Source of the DNA: Ziziphus jujuba
Lineage: Eukaryota > Streptophyta > Magnoliopsida > Rosales > Rhamnaceae
Direction: 5' to 3'
DNA length: 64,000 bases
Assembly: GCF_031755915.1 (NCBI RefSeq)
Contig: NC_083389.1
Span: forward strand, 21,699,001 to 21,763,000
Shown here: positions 11,098 through 23,256 of the stretch, piece by piece
Layout of the letters: every line of letters begins with the position of its first letter
Position numbering within the stretch: position 1 is the stretch's first letter
Position numbers and translations under genes: made by a program
The notes under the pieces: generated by a model
Databases searched by the model: none
Told to the model about the DNA's origin: nothing
The model's input: the letters and a program-made list of their open reading frames with translations, nothing else

Positions 11098-13911
11098 TGT
11101 AACACCCCGTCCCAAAGTATAACGGAAATTTTCCAACTTTGACTGTTGACTGTTGACCATTGACCGAAGGGGTCAAAAGTTGACTTTTTAACTCGGATGA
11201 AATTCTAGGTTGACTGAGGTACCGTTACGAAGTACACGTTGGCACGAGTTCGTAGACTAGTAGCACGTCGAAAACGGAGCTACGGTTTGAAAGATATGAG
11301 TAAAACAAGTTGAGATCCAAACTGTCCCAGGGATGCCGGAGTTAACTTTTTATTCATGCAAAGTTGAGCTTTGACTCATACATGGTTGTGAAGTACTCGT
11401 CGATACGAATCTGTAGACCAGTGGCACGTCCGATTTGGACATGTGGTTTAAAAATTATGTACCTGTAGAGTTTTTCACATACTATATTATTTTAATATTA
11501 TTTTTAAACGTGTAACAATGTGCCACGTGTGACTTAATAAATGTGACCATGTGTCACCATGGTGAGATACCACATGTCAACCATGTTTAATACCATATTA
11601 TTTTATTATTGTTATTTTATATAATAATATTATTTAATTATTTTTAATTTATTTTTTTATTTCTTTTTTTCATTTCTTTTTTTTTTTTCCCCATGTGGGA
11701 AAAAAGGGTCACGGGCCCCTTCTTCTTCCTTTCCTTTCCTTCCTCCTCCCGGGTTCTTGTTGTTTTTTTTTAATTTCCGGCCACCATCTTGCTACACGCG
11801 CTAGCCAGAGAGGAGCGGGGGACGGAGGCGAGCTCGGCTGCAAAATTTCACGGCCACCAGTCGCCGGACGCGCCCAGATCGGGCCGGAGAAGCCGCCGGC
11901 CGAAAAGTTTCTCTCTCCTCTTTTCTTGTGTTTTCCGGCCAATCCAGCTCGACCCATACCGCTATCCCACCATTTTCGACCCCTCTCAGTCCATTTCCGG
12001 GGTTAGATTGCCCAAAATCCCCATCGTTTGAGAGATCCCTCAAGTTTAAACTCGGCTGAAGCTTTCCGGCCAAATTCCGACCACCGCCAGTTGAATTGAG
12101 CTCAATGGAGGTCGGTAATGTGATCCTCATCTCACAAGCTTTCCATAAACATATAATTTGTCAATTTTGGTTAACGTTTGTGTTAGACCCCCGGGTACCA
12201 GGTATTATTTACCCGAATATTATATTATTTATTTGACTGTGTGTGAATCATTGTTCTAGGAGCACGTGTGCATTTTGGAATCGATCCTATGGTGGATCGT
12301 GGTTTAATTGCGTGTTCCAGGTGAGTGACCCACCTTTAAAAATATTTCGGGATAATTAATTATATTTATTTGGTGTTAATTTAGTATTTAGAATTTTGCT
12401 CATGTGGTGGAAATTTAATTATAATTTTATAAAATTATTATTTTATAAGTACGTATATGTTTATTGGTGCTAAACGGAATTTTGGGTTATTAAGAAATCC
12501 CCGATTTTTATTATTGTGATTTAATAGTATTTATTACACATGAGCAAGGTATTTCATAAATTAATTGTGTCTGGATTTTTAAATTATTTTTTGGGCATAA
12601 TTGGTTTAAATATTTTAAGAAAAATATTTGTTTAAATTGGTGATTTCAAATTTGATAATTATGCCCGTGGAATATTATTTATTGGACCTCATGTTACGAG
12701 AAAATTATTTGTATGTTGTTATCGATGATTTCGTACAGGAAATGTTAAAGAAAAATGTGGGATGGTGAGTTTGAAAACTGGTATATTTCTCACGGTAATT
12801 TTTGGAAAATCGGTATGGTAATAAGAAATTTAATAATTGGTTTTAAACGCACTCATACAGTATTGGTGTTTTGGTTGTATATATGGTTAGCGTGCAAGTT
12901 ATTATGTCTCCCGTGAGTTGCCATTGGACCGAGGGCAGGCAAGTCTTATATATTGCACATCAGCCGCCCCCCTCCGTGGCCGGGATGACGGTTTCAGCAG
13001 CGGTACTGTCGGAACGCCGAAGTGCTGTATGCAAGTTTCTCTCTTTAATCTCCCCGCCAGTCGGTACTTGGGACGCTGGGTATCGGAGGGCATTACTGGT
13101 ATATGGTATGGTGCGTCTAGTATAAATTTTTGGATAGAAGTTTCAAACCCCAAAGTGTTCAAAAATTATTTATTATATTTTATTACATTTTATTTTTACT
13201 TGGGGTATTTATCTATTATTTATTAAATTAATTAATTCCTTGGTTTTTGGGAAATATGAATAACGGATTTTGCGAAAATGTTTTAAAAGGAGAACATTTC
13301 CAACGGAGTGAATAGTGAGGGTTTTGAGAGAAAATATTACTTCAATTGTTATTATTATTTATTTATTTAATTGTTGGTATTAATTAAATTCCTTTATTTG
13401 TTATATGATAAATATTAAAAGTGTTCAGTAGAGAGGGTCACTCACTGAGATGATTAGCATCTTATATTTTTAAATTCCGTTCCTCTAGGTCCAGGTTGGG
13501 AGACGTTGATCGTCCGGGGCGAGCCCTACGTCTCAGTTCATTGCCGAAAGTCCCAGAAGCATTTCTTCCCTTTTTCCTCTCCATCTTGTATTACTTCTTT
13601 ATCTGTCATTGTATTAATTCCACATTTATTTGTATAATGCTCTGTATACTGTATTGGACATTTAGTTGTTATTTATGCACTGGATTACTGTTATTCATTT
13701 GAAGTGCTGTAAATTTGTGGAATCAATTTGTAGTATTGTGGGAGGAATAAGGGGATGAATATAGAAGTGTGTTTTCAGTGCAGGAAATTTGTGGTAAGTC
13801 CAACCCTTAGGGGATGTTCTGCCGGATTTTCCATTGGAGGGTCCGGTAGAATTTCTCTGGGATCAGGGCTTGTCTAGGGTTCCGGTAAGGAATTTTGGAC
13901 GAGTCCCGACA
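11098..13911 (+). mobile_element. Solo LTR, about 2.8 kb, TSD TGAAA
   Basis: The unit starts TGTAACACCCCG, ends GTCCCGACA, and is flanked by the 5-bp direct repeat TGAAA at 11093-11097 and 13912-13916. No internal coding region or second LTR follows, so this is a solo LTR left by LTR-LTR recombination, or possibly a non-coding LTR-type element. A GC-rich stretch at 11700-12120 (ggccaccagtcgccggac; gtttgagagatcc) is shared, inverted, with the element at 28561-31433. The open frames in that stretch (11695-12130) overlap on both strands and have no protein signature. Long LTRs beginning TGTAACACC are common in plant Ty3/gypsy elements; assignment to that superfamily is inference. Confidence 0.85.
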
Positions 13912-13916
13912 TGAAA

Positions 13917-15970
13917 TGAGTCGTATAAATTGCATGTTTTATTATTATTTTTTTTTAGAAAGAAAAATTTATATAAAATTATATTGTTGGAAAAGATTAA
14001 AGCAATATGAATAAAAACTCTTTCACTAAAAAAAAAGAAAAAAAGAAAAAAAAAAACTCTGCGTTCTTTACGAATTAATAAAAGCAATACGTCCCAGTGA
14101 GTGTTTTTTAGTGGAAGAAATGCAAATATGTATCCACTGGGTCTTTTTTTTTTTTTTTTGGGAGAATTATTTCCAAAGAATTCCACCAACTTTCATTGAA
14201 TATCAGAGTGCTTTAAAAATCTGTTCGTGGACCGGACTTAAGGCCCAAAATAACCAAAATCTAGCTCTCCAAGAAGCCCAATCTCTCTGCCCCTTTCTTG
14301 ATCTGGGACGTTAACCCATGAACTCTTAAGAAAATCTTTTTTATTTTTTCTTTTTTATTTTTATTTTTTATTATTATTATTTTTATATAAATAAACTCAG
14401 ACGGATTTTATTTGGTCAAACTCATAAGAAAATTTTGACCAAAAAAATTATAAGTGTTTTAGATGCTGTTTACCTTATCAACTTTCTTTATTAAAAATAT
14501 AAATGTAATTGGTTAATATATGAAAACAGATATGAAAATTAATTTACTTATGTACCATTTATTTTTTTGATAAGTTATTTATTCCATTTCTTACTGAAAT
14601 TTGACATGATCATGAATTTATCTTTCCTGTTGTACTATTCTCTTTATCCTAATGATAAGCTATCTTTTTTCTTTTGCTAGTTTTCCGTTCATAAAAAAGA
14701 AAAAAAAAAAGTAATTCAAAATATTTTCTATTTTATTTTGTAGCAAAAAAATATATTTAATACACTCTTTTCTACTCTTTAATTAGATTTTTACCTGATT
14801 TTGATTGTGGTTTTCTTAGTTTATTTCTTTTAATTAATACGTTCTATTTTTCATTTTTTACGGTAGTACAGATCAATATCTTAAATTCGCATTACTCTAA
14901 CCAAAACCTATTGGTAGACTCGGATTAAGACAACAATTCGACTGAAGATCTTGATCTCCCGGAAGATCGATTTTTGTTTTTTTGTTTTTTTTTTTTTCAA
15001 TTTCCATACTAAATTAGGATCTTGATGCTGAATTTGACCAGGATAACTTGTATTTAATTTATATCTACCTAAAAAAAAAAAAAAATTCCAAAGAATGCAT
15101 GCTACCACATTACATTAGGTCCAAAAGAGCTGTCACAAAATTTTTGTTCATTCATATGAAAATCTTGATTCTGATAAAGAGTGCTACCACTGTTAAAGAT
15201 AATTTTTCTTGTTTTAAATTTATTTATTTTTTATTTGATCCGTGAAGAAAACGTGGTGTTTCATTATGATTCTGGGTGGCAGGTTGCATCTACAGTGGGT
15301 TTGGGTTCAAAAGCAACAATTCAGGACAGTTTGTCTGATAATTAATTTGATTAAAAAATTAATTGCATGCTTAATTTGAGCAAGTTGGTGGGATTATACA
15401 TCCTACCGACATTTTGAGGAATTTTGTGTATGGGTGCAATAATAATAACTATTAGTGAATCATTAATTATTATTTTTTTAATTCCATACTTTATCAATTT
15501 TATCTCTTTTCTTGTTGTTTCCTAAACAACCAAGATTTTACAAATCTCCTACTTAATTTGGGCTCAATAATTTATTTTGTAAAAATAAAGAATAAAACAT
15601 ACAAATTCTTGAAAAAATGCACAAGGCCAACGCACTTTTGAAATATTAAAATTTATATAAATTAATCACACAAGCAATGTCTATTATTAATTAGCAAAAC
15701 ATTAGAGCTTCACATTTTCCTTTCAGGCCGATTATATATGCCAAGGCATGTAATATAGATTTGTAAGGAATATCATCACGGCCGTTAATTAGTAAAATTT
15801 ATCCACCTTTGAATGTTACCCATTTAAAGACTACACTCACATATTTTCATTTAGATTTACTAAAACAGAAATATGTTAAAAAATAAATCCTAAAATTAAA
15901 TATTCACCAAAAAGAATTCTATAATTAAGGAATTGACAGATTGGAAAAATAAAAATCATTTCTCTTGATG
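13917..15970. other. AT-rich intergenic sequence upstream of the S-protein gene
   Basis: No gene is supported. Poly(A) and poly(T) tracts create short frames on both strands. No repeat boundary was recognised. Confidence 0.5.
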
Positions 15971-16026
15971 AAATATTATTTCCATTATATAATATAACCC
16001 TTCTCAATATGCTTCTTTTTCACCTT

Positions 16027-16034
16027 TATATATA
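16027..16034 (+). promoter_or_regulatory. Candidate TATA box of the S-protein gene
   Basis: TATATATA lies in 'cctttatatatacat', about 60 bases before the chosen ATG, a plausible TATA-to-start distance for a plant gene with a short leader. The whole region is AT-rich, so the match could be accidental. Confidence 0.3.
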
Positions 16035-16090
16035 CATATACCCACATTCAAATATATTATATGAAAACCATATTATATACACCAGCCACC

Positions 16091-16483
16091 ATGACCAAAA
16101 TGAAGACTTGGAGTTTTTCATTGGTTCTTGTTCTAATTGCATCTTCTTTGTTCATCACAATTTCAGGTGCAACTACAGTCCATATTCTAAACTCCATGCC
16201 AAAGAACTCAGGGCAGGTGGACATCCATTGTAAGTCAAAGAATAACGACCTGGGTTCGCGTGTCCTCGAAGAAGGCAAAGATTATAATTGGCCTGTTGAA
16301 GAAAACGCTGTGTATTTCTGTGAAGCTGTAAGACTTCCCAGGAATATTGCATCATGGCATGCATTTGAGCCTGAGAGAGATGTTGGTCATGATTCAGTCT
16401 TTTGGCTTGTTAAAGAAGAAGGTTTTTTTCGTAGCTGGGATAATTCTACTTGGGTTCAGGAAGGTACTTGGGAAACTGGTTAA
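16091..16483 (+). CDS. S-protein homologue (plant self-incompatibility protein S1 family)
   Basis: An intronless 130-codon secreted small protein. Residues 1-26 form a signal peptide (basic MTKMK, hydrophobic VLVLIASSLFITI, small residues SGA before the expected cleavage). The mature part follows the S1 fold in order: a TVHILNSMP opening strand, the VDIHCKSKNNDLG motif, a mid-domain VYFCEAV strand, a VFWLVKEEGFF strand and a terminal tryptophan-containing segment. Family members are secreted plant proteins; the poppy stigma S determinant is the best known, and most have no known role. The start at 16091 is preferred over an upstream in-frame ATG at 16061 because it has a strong plant context (GCCACCATGA) and directly precedes the signal peptide. 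Only two cysteines remain in the mature protein; the pair usually found near the CyW motif is absent (VGHDSVFW). It is the only intact-looking host gene I recognise here. Poly(A)-signal candidate AATAAA at 16514. Confidence 0.88.
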   Translation: MTKMKTWSFSLVLVLIASSLFITISGATTVHILNSMPKNSGQVDIHCKSKNNDLGSRVLEEGKDYNWPVEENAVYFCEAVRLPRNIASWHAFEPERDVGHDSVFWLVKEEGFFRSWDNSTWVQEGTWETG

Positions 16484-16513
16484 TTGATATTAATGTTTTA
16501 ATTAGAATCACAG

Positions 16514-16519
16514 AATAAA
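16514..16519 (+). terminator. Candidate polyadenylation signal AATAAA
   Basis: A canonical AATAAA lies about 30 bases after the S-protein stop codon. Plant signals are loose and the region is AT-rich, so this is suggestive only. Confidence 0.35.
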
Positions 16520-16835
16520 TAGATGATTTTCACCATTTTCTTCAAATAAGTGAAGGTGGATTATACATAATAAATCCAATTTCCTTTAATTTCTAGGTTG
16601 GAAATTTGGAATGTAGGATCGATATTGTCTACACTATCTTGAGTCTATTCAACCACATAAATGAATTTTTTTTTTGTTTATTTATTTATTTATTTTTTAT
16701 TTATTGATTCACCCCTCGTTTGCTATTTTTATTTTAATAAATTGTAAGAGAGATATTCTCCTAAAACTATCTTGAGTCTATTTTTATTTTATTTATTTAT
16801 TTTTTTTTAACTTTATCAAGAATTAGCTTTGGTTT

Positions 16836-16866
<31 letters not shown>

Positions 16867-16989
16867 TATCCAATTAGGAAAATTTTTTTTAAAGGATTTA
16901 AACTCTAATTATATATTTCAAATTGAACATGTAATTAGAACATTGTCTTTTTTGTAAGAAAAAAAAAAAAAATGAAACAAGAAGGAAAA

Positions 16990-17120
16990 TCATGTTGACT
17001 GGAAGAGGAATCCAAATCTTTAACTTTCATAATTGTCCTCTCTGCAATCTCACCCCCAAGCTACCGAGAAATCTTTGATGCAAAGGAAGTCAAATAACAA
17101 CCTTTCTATGAAGATCTCTC
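16990..17120 (-). repeat. Six-copy module with coding-like minus-strand frame (copy 3)
   Basis: Pairs with 2870-3010 of copy A. The minus-strand frame is broken by a stop within the SSKI-type segment, although the following GEIAERT-like residues are readable. Confidence 0.45.
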
Positions 17121-17509
17121 TGCTCTATATTCTTTTCTTTTAAATTTTTTTTTTTATTTGCTTTGAACTTTTTCAAAGACTAGCTGTAGCTTAATATATA
17201 CACGTATTGGATACTATCCAATTGGGAAAAGAAATCTTTAAGGATTTAAATTTAATTATATGTTCAATTTAAAATATGATTAGTATGATTAACATATGTC
17301 ATTATTTGATTGGTTTATATTTAATAAATACTTATTCTTTCATTAATTCACCTATCAATTTCTAAGTTATTATGGACTAAATATTATATTCTTTCAACAT
17401 CATAAATTATTGATTGCATATATATGTTGCATTAATTAATTAATTAATTATTTTTGAAGAACTCAATTACTTATTTTCAACTTTCAATTCTAGTTACTCT
17501 GTCATCAAC

Positions 17510-17541
<32 letters not shown>

Positions 17542-18180
17542 AGAAAGAAAGTAAAAGTGTAGTGGGATTCTTTTATTATTGTTTCCTTAATAGAAGGGAA
17601 TTCTTAAAACATATAAACTATAATTACATGTTCCATTCAACTCAAATGTACATTATAAATAATTTTTTCCTGGAATCCATTCTTTGCAGTTAGATTTATT
17701 CCATTATTTAGTCAATGCTAGTTATCATTAAAACGTATGTTTGATTTTAGGTTTCTTCATCTATGTCAATACATATAAATACATACATCTAAATTTTTTT
17801 TTTCTAGTAAAATAATTTATTTGTTTTACATTATTAAATATTCCTTTCTTTTTTTTTTTATATAAAGTTTTAATTATTTCATAATTCATTTTAAATTTTT
17901 TTAGTAATACTTTATGTACAATATCATCGAGGGGGAAAAAAAAAAAGTACTAGTCCTTTGTGTGCAAACAAATTTGAACCCTAATTTTATTTACTAATCA
18001 ATTAGCAAATGATGTGACAATAATTCACGGTTAAAAAATTAATATGATTAAAATAAAGAAACCACATCAATCGTTACTTCAGTTTGTAAATAAAATTGAT
18101 AAACAATTAACTTAATGTTTGTAAGGAAATTGATCTTTTACAATAATCATGATGAATTTGAATAAACAAACCTGTACAAA

Positions 18181-18523
18181 TTTACCAGCTGACACCAACT
18201 AGCTTTTATATAATTATATATAAAAGAAAACAGAAAATTAAGAATCAAATTTACCAGCTGACACCAACTAGCTTTTATATAATTATATATAAAAGAAAAC
18301 AGAAAATTAAGAATCAAATTTACCAGCTGACACCAACTAGCTTTTATATAATTATATATAAAAGAAAACAGAAAATTAAGAATCAAATTTACCAGCTGAG
18401 ACCAACTAGCTTTTATATAATTATATATAAAAGAAAACAGAAAATTAAGAATCAAATTTACCAGCTGACACCAACTAGCTTTTATATAATTATATATAAA
18501 AGGAAACAGAAAATTAAGAATCA
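18181..18523. repeat. Minisatellite, 5 x 69 bp
   Basis: Units begin at 18181, 18250, 18319, 18388 and 18457 with 'tttaccagctgacaccaact'; the fourth unit reads gagacc in place of gacacc. The period, 69 = 3 x 23, keeps a repetitive 23-residue frame open on the minus strand, which I do not regard as a gene. Copy A has a single, shorter unit at about 4019-4065. Confidence 0.95.
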
Positions 18524-19230
18524 ATCTTCACGAAGTTTCTAAAGCTCTCTGTTTTGCAGTCTATAATGGTTAATTCCGTCAATTAAAACATAATATAGGT
18601 CGTTAAAGTAAGCCACATAATAAGCGAGAAAGCTTGCATATATTCTGATTTCAGAAAGAGTTTTGTCATTTGTCATTAATGGGAATGATCACTATTTTAT
18701 ACTTTCATTGAAAGTCCGAAGTTTCCATATTAATTTGAGCATAGTCTTTAACCATCGCTTTTAAAAGCTTTCTAAGGGCATTTTCTATTTTACCGGCATC
18801 ACACATTTTTATCAGTGCAAACAATCTTCATTACTCTAGACTCCTAATTTCCCTTTTTTATTTTTTATTATTTTTTTTCTGTTTTTTGAACTTATTCGTA
18901 AAACCTGCTTTGGCAGTGCATATAAGCACTCTTCTGTCAACTTATTACCCAATTAGGAAGATTTAAACTTTAATTATAATAAATTCCACCTAAAATATGT
19001 ATATACAATATTAGTATTATTATGATATTCAAGGTAATAATGAACTGCATATAATAAGGTGTGATTAATTATTATTATTATCATATCGTTATTATTATTG
19101 TTGTAGAACCTACAAATATAAATTTATCTGATATTGTGTCTGATATTATGAGTGCTATAATTCAACTGATTATAGACATTAGAAGAAAAAACAAAAAAAA
19201 AACAAAAAAAAAGAAAAGAAAAAGGTGTGG

Positions 19231-19271
19231 GTCCATTTAGCAGCTCCGACATGGATTTGAGTGGGTCGTAA
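19231..19271. repeat. Five-copy conserved noncoding motif (copy 2)
   Basis: Reads 'gtccatttagcagctc' then 'acatggatttgagtgggtc', matching the block at 4681-4722. Confidence 0.5.
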
Positions 19272-19579
19272 GTTCCATTTTGCAGGAAGACAATTTTTGT
19301 TCTTATCTAAAATTAATGGCAGCGCTTGTATTTATATATATATATATATGCAGATTGTATTTATATATATATATATATACAGAGAGTGTTTAGGATAAAA
19401 ACTGACTGCATGGTTTTCATCAGGACAAAATATATGATAGAATAAGGACCATTGGATTGTAACACCTGGCACCAACGGACCAACTTTAATTGCAACTCTC
19501 ACGTGACAATTTTAGCCAAATCTGACAAAAAAACCTTTCATTATGTGTATTTTTTCTGAGGAATATACTCAGAGAAAAC

Positions 19580-19846
19580 ATGGAGATTACCCACTTGCCA
19601 GAAGAGTGTATTTCCCAAATAATTTCCTTCGCATCTCCAAAAGAGGCTTGCAGGTTGTCTCTGGTTTGTCCTCTGTTCAGATCAGCCATTAATTCTGATT
19701 TGGTTTGGAGAAAGTTTCTTCCCCATGACTATCAAAAGATCCTTTTAAATTCATCAATACAGTCATCATCCATGGATTCCCTTTCCATGAAGCAACTCTT
19801 TTTCCATCTTTCCCATCATTGAGTTCTTGTAGACGATGGAAAATAT
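19580..19846 (+). pseudogene. F-box gene fragment, PP2-B (phloem protein 2-like) type
   Basis: Starts ATG GAG ATT in a reasonable context. Residues 4-45 are an F-box: LPEECISQIISFASPKEACR, then LSLVCPLFRSA, SDLVWRKFLP and DYQKIL, the typical N-terminus of plant F-box/PP2-B proteins, which are SCF ubiquitin-ligase adaptors. The frame runs to MKQLFFHLSHH and stops at 19820-19822. The codons just after the stop still read VLVDDGK, which matches the usual continuation (HPVLIDDGK) at the start of the lectin-like PP2 domain. So a longer gene is truncated here by a premature stop, and the PP2 domain is missing. It lies 52 bp inside the left TIR of a Pack-MULE-like element, hence a captured fragment. 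A short 80-residue F-box-only product is possible if transcribed, but there is no evidence for this. Confidence 0.8.
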
Positions 19847-20399
19847 GGCAAGAAAAAACAAAAAAAAATGATTACTTCCTCTAAATATTTGTTTTTCCAA
19901 TTTACATTCAGTATTTTGGTTTTTGTTAGTAGTCACTGTCAAAGTTCATCAATTGGAATTTGGATTCATGTTTTTTAATTTGGTTGCTTTTTATGCTTGG
20001 TAGAATTGAGGGAGAACAACTTTTATGTAAAAAAAACTAATTTAAACGTAGAGTAACTTTATTATTATTATTATTATTATTATTATTTACATTAGAGGTG
20101 GGGGGATTCGGATCATTGATGGAGAAAACAATGATTTTTCGAACCAGGCTGTCACTGTTCCTCAATTTTAGAATATCCTAATTTCAAAACTTTCAATATT
20201 TATATAATTGTAATTTTCATATACTTGTGTTAAAAGAAGAGTTCCATAAAATTATCATCTCACCTTTAAAACAACCAAACTGAAGTGAAGTCAAAACATG
20301 AAATCACCAATATAAAACCAGAATGAAAAAAAAAAAAATTACAAAACATAAAATCACCACAAATGACAGAAGTAAAGTCAAAATGAAGAATTGGAATGA

Positions 20400-20645
20400 A
20401 GCAATGGCAACGAACTCACACTCTGTCGGCAAGGAATTTACTGCGGCTACTATCCGAAATGGCCTCGAAAGGTGGTTGGAACGGTTGGGTTGGAACTAGA
20501 AGAGGAGAAGAGGAAGCAGAGTAGAAGAGGAGTGAGCTGGTGGGTGCAAGGGTGGCAATGGTGGTGCGAGCTGGTGCGATTGAGAATTTTGACAAAGGTG
20601 TTTCGAGTTGGTACGAGCAGGAATGTGAGCTGCTGCAAGCTGGAA
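20400..20645. other. GC-richer captured segment inside the Pack-MULE-like element
   Basis: Less AT-rich than its surroundings, with repeated 'gagctggtg' and 'gcgagctggtgcgatt'-type sequence. Frames are open on both strands (for example 20416-20670 minus, serine/proline-rich), but none shows a recognisable domain. It may be a second captured fragment or MULE subterminal sequence. Confidence 0.35.
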
Positions 20646-22024
20646 TGTCAGATTTGGCCAAAATTCTCACGTGAGGGTTGCAATTGAAGCTGGGTCATTG
20701 ATGCCAAGTGTTACAATCCAATGGTCATTATTTTATCACGTTTTTGGTTATGATGAAAGTCATACAGTTGGTCCTTATTCTAAACACTCTATATATATAT
20801 ATATATATATATATTTACTAACTCCTTATTTTTCCAAAAGAAAAAAATTATTTTTACCGAATTATTGAAACCACATGCAATTGGAATTTTTTAAAATTAT
20901 AGAATTCTGAACAATGGAAACATTGGCAAAATCGTCCAAAATAATAATAATAGTACAAAGGTACACAGAAAAGCTTAACTTGTTATTAATTGGGCCCCAA
21001 AAAAAAAAAAATCCTTTTCTATATTAATTTATTTTTAATAAAAATTTAAACATATCTAATTGTGTTTCAGTTAAATATATATTTATATATATGAAAAAAA
21101 CACTAAAAGCTAGTTGTAAGGTTCAAAATTTCAATATCGGTGAAAATATTGAAAATTCAAAATATGAAAATTTTCATAGAAATATCGAAAATAATTGAAT
21201 ATTGATAAAAATTTATAAAAAAAGATGGAAATGTTTTTAAAAAAATAAAATTTTTGTTGAAACTTTAGTATTAGCATATTTAATCAATCAATTATCAAAT
21301 TAATTATAAAAATTACAAAAATATTGAATAGATGTTATATTTCTCTTAATAAATTTAATTTATAGTAAGTGTTAATGATTATAAATAAATTATTATTGAT
21401 AAATATGTACAAAAAAATATATATTAGATAAAATTATTTATTAATTAAGATAAAATAATTATTACAATTATATTATATTTTGTAAATATTATCTCAATAC
21501 TCATAGAATTTTTAGTTAACTAAAAATTATTAGTATCTTTATCGTTTTTATTTTGAGATGTGAAATATAAAAAATAATTATTAAAGAATATATCTCCTTA
21601 ATAATTTTTCATATAATTATTAATATGTCAACTATAAGAATATTGTGCTAAATGTAGTTGTTATTAATATTTAATATAATATATTCTATCATTTTTAAAA
21701 TTTTTATTTGCTTCATACTATTAATTTAAATGCTATTGACACCAATTATACATAATATTGTATTTCTATATTATTATTTTTTATTTTTATATAATCAATT
21801 ATTAACTATTATCAATGAATAGAATCTCTCAAAATTATTGAATTTAATTCATTCCGATTTATTTATATTATTAAATATTTAAAAAACAATCAAAAAATAA
21901 GAAAAAAATATCATTAAAATTAATTTAATAAAATAATTTACTAAATATCAATAATATTTATTAAATGTTTTTATAAATTTCTAAAATTTACGTATGAAAT
22001 TTCTAAGATTATAATAGATATTCA

Positions 22025-22320
22025 TAATGTTTGGTCCTACTTTACTATTTATATGGAGGCCCAATGGGCTAAATGACGAGGGCAAGGACCCCAATGCTAG
22101 TCAAAGGTCTTGTGGCTATTTATCCAACTTCTACACTTCAAGCAAAAGTCCTCTGGGCATAACTCAAAGAGTAATACTAGCCCTTAGATCTGTCAAAAGG
22201 ACGCTAGATGAAGACATGTGGTGATAAAGATATGATCACCCTCGCATGATATAAGCAGCTAGGGCACGCAATTGGCAGTAACTTAAGCATTGGAGGGGTC
22301 AAAAAGACTACAATAGATAT
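22025..22320. repeat. Conserved less-AT-rich block of the duplication (pair with 5930-6180)
   Basis: Matches copy A from 'tttactatttatatggaggc' to 'gggtcaaaaagactacaa'. The 65-codon frame here is not open in copy A, so it is unlikely to be coding. Confidence 0.45.
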
Positions 22321-22757
22321 TAACCAACTGATTATTTTACTGAGTTTTTCTTATTTTACCAAATTATTTTACCGTCATTGAATAATTAATTCACGGTAAA
22401 GAAGCTTAATTTTTACAAATTTATGATCAAAGAGTTAATGACAAAAGAAATATCATCTTTGCATGCTCATCGGCCTCATCACAAGAACCCAAAAAAAAAA
22501 TAATAACAAAATCATTTTAATTTTTGCAAGAATAATTATCAATTTGAATATTTGCACATCCAAGTTACCAAAAACAGGTTAGGAGAATCGAGGAAATTTC
22601 TATCTTAAAAAAAAAAAAACAAACTTTACAAGTTATTAGCTTTTTTTTTATTTTTATTTTTTTTCTTTTGGGTGAATAAGTTATTAGCTCTTTGTGTTTT
22701 AAATCTTCTCGAGGTCTCTAGTTAAGGATCTGGAATGGTTCTTGTATTTATGATTAA

Positions 22758-23256
22758 GAGCATCTCTAATGGTTATTTTTATTGGAGTCTATGTGGCATT
22801 GATTTTGGAAAATATTTATACTTATATGATATTTTTTTTATTTAATAAATAATGTTTTAGGTAATTTCTCTCCAATGGGTTCTGTTTAAAATGTCGTTAA
22901 ATGATAATATGTAATTTTTTATTTTAAAATTATATCTAATTAAGAAAATCAAAAACTCACACAGGAGTTTTTTTTCTTTTAACAAAAATCAATAAAAATA
23001 AATAAAATGCTGACTCAGCATGTCTAACAGAACTTTCAGAAGTAGACAGTGTCTTTCACAGTTTCTATTTCTTTTGTTACCACATCAGCTTTTCAGAAGT
23101 AAACAGTGTCTTTCACAGTTTCTATTTCTTTTGTTACCACATCAGCTTGAAAGAACTAATGCACAGAACCATTGGAAAAGATTTTTTAAAAATCTTATCT
23201 ATTTATCTGATGTGGCAAACGATTTTTAAATAGATAGAGAACCTTTGAAGATGCTC
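22758..23256. mobile_element. Tourist-like MITE, 499 bp, TSD TAA
   Basis: Inverted ends GAGCATCTCTAATGGTT and, reverse-complemented, GAGCATCTTCAAAGGTT. Flanking TAA at 22755-22757 and 23257-23259. Copy A shows the empty site with a single TAA (gat-taa-agagcag near 7080). A 3-bp TAA duplication and short TIRs point to PIF/Harbinger-type (Tourist) MITEs. Internally a segment of about 56 bp (agtgtctttcacagtttct) is duplicated in tandem between 23030 and 23150. No coding capacity. Confidence 0.85.

Larger units (their letters stand above)
19383..20790 (+). mobile_element. Pack-MULE-like element with 145-bp terminal inverted repeats
   Basis: The left TIR (19383-19527) and right TIR (20646-20790) are equal-length inverted repeats. 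The outer ends are agagtgtttaggataa and agagtgtttagaataa; the inner ends share caattttagccaaatctgac-type sequence, with a conserved 'ccattggattgtaacac' between. The insert is absent from the orthologous point of copy A (about 4800-4830). Insertion was into a (TA)n run, so the target duplication, expected to be 9 bp for Mutator-like elements, cannot be delimited. There is no transposase. It carries an F-box gene fragment at its left and a GC-richer segment (20400-20640) of unknown origin at its right, as Pack-MULEs do. Assignment to Mutator-like rests on the long TIRs and gene capture. Confidence 0.8.

Noticed and set aside
11695..12130. Overlapping GC-rich frames on both strands
   Set aside because: They lie inside a solo LTR, are open in several frames because of GC composition, and carry no domain.
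12871..13226. Frames on both strands around 13.0 kb
   Set aside because: Same solo LTR; no protein signature and no start context.
18147..18524. 125-codon minus-strand frame with a 23-residue repeat
   Set aside because: It is the 69-bp minisatellite read in frame; copy A has no such frame.
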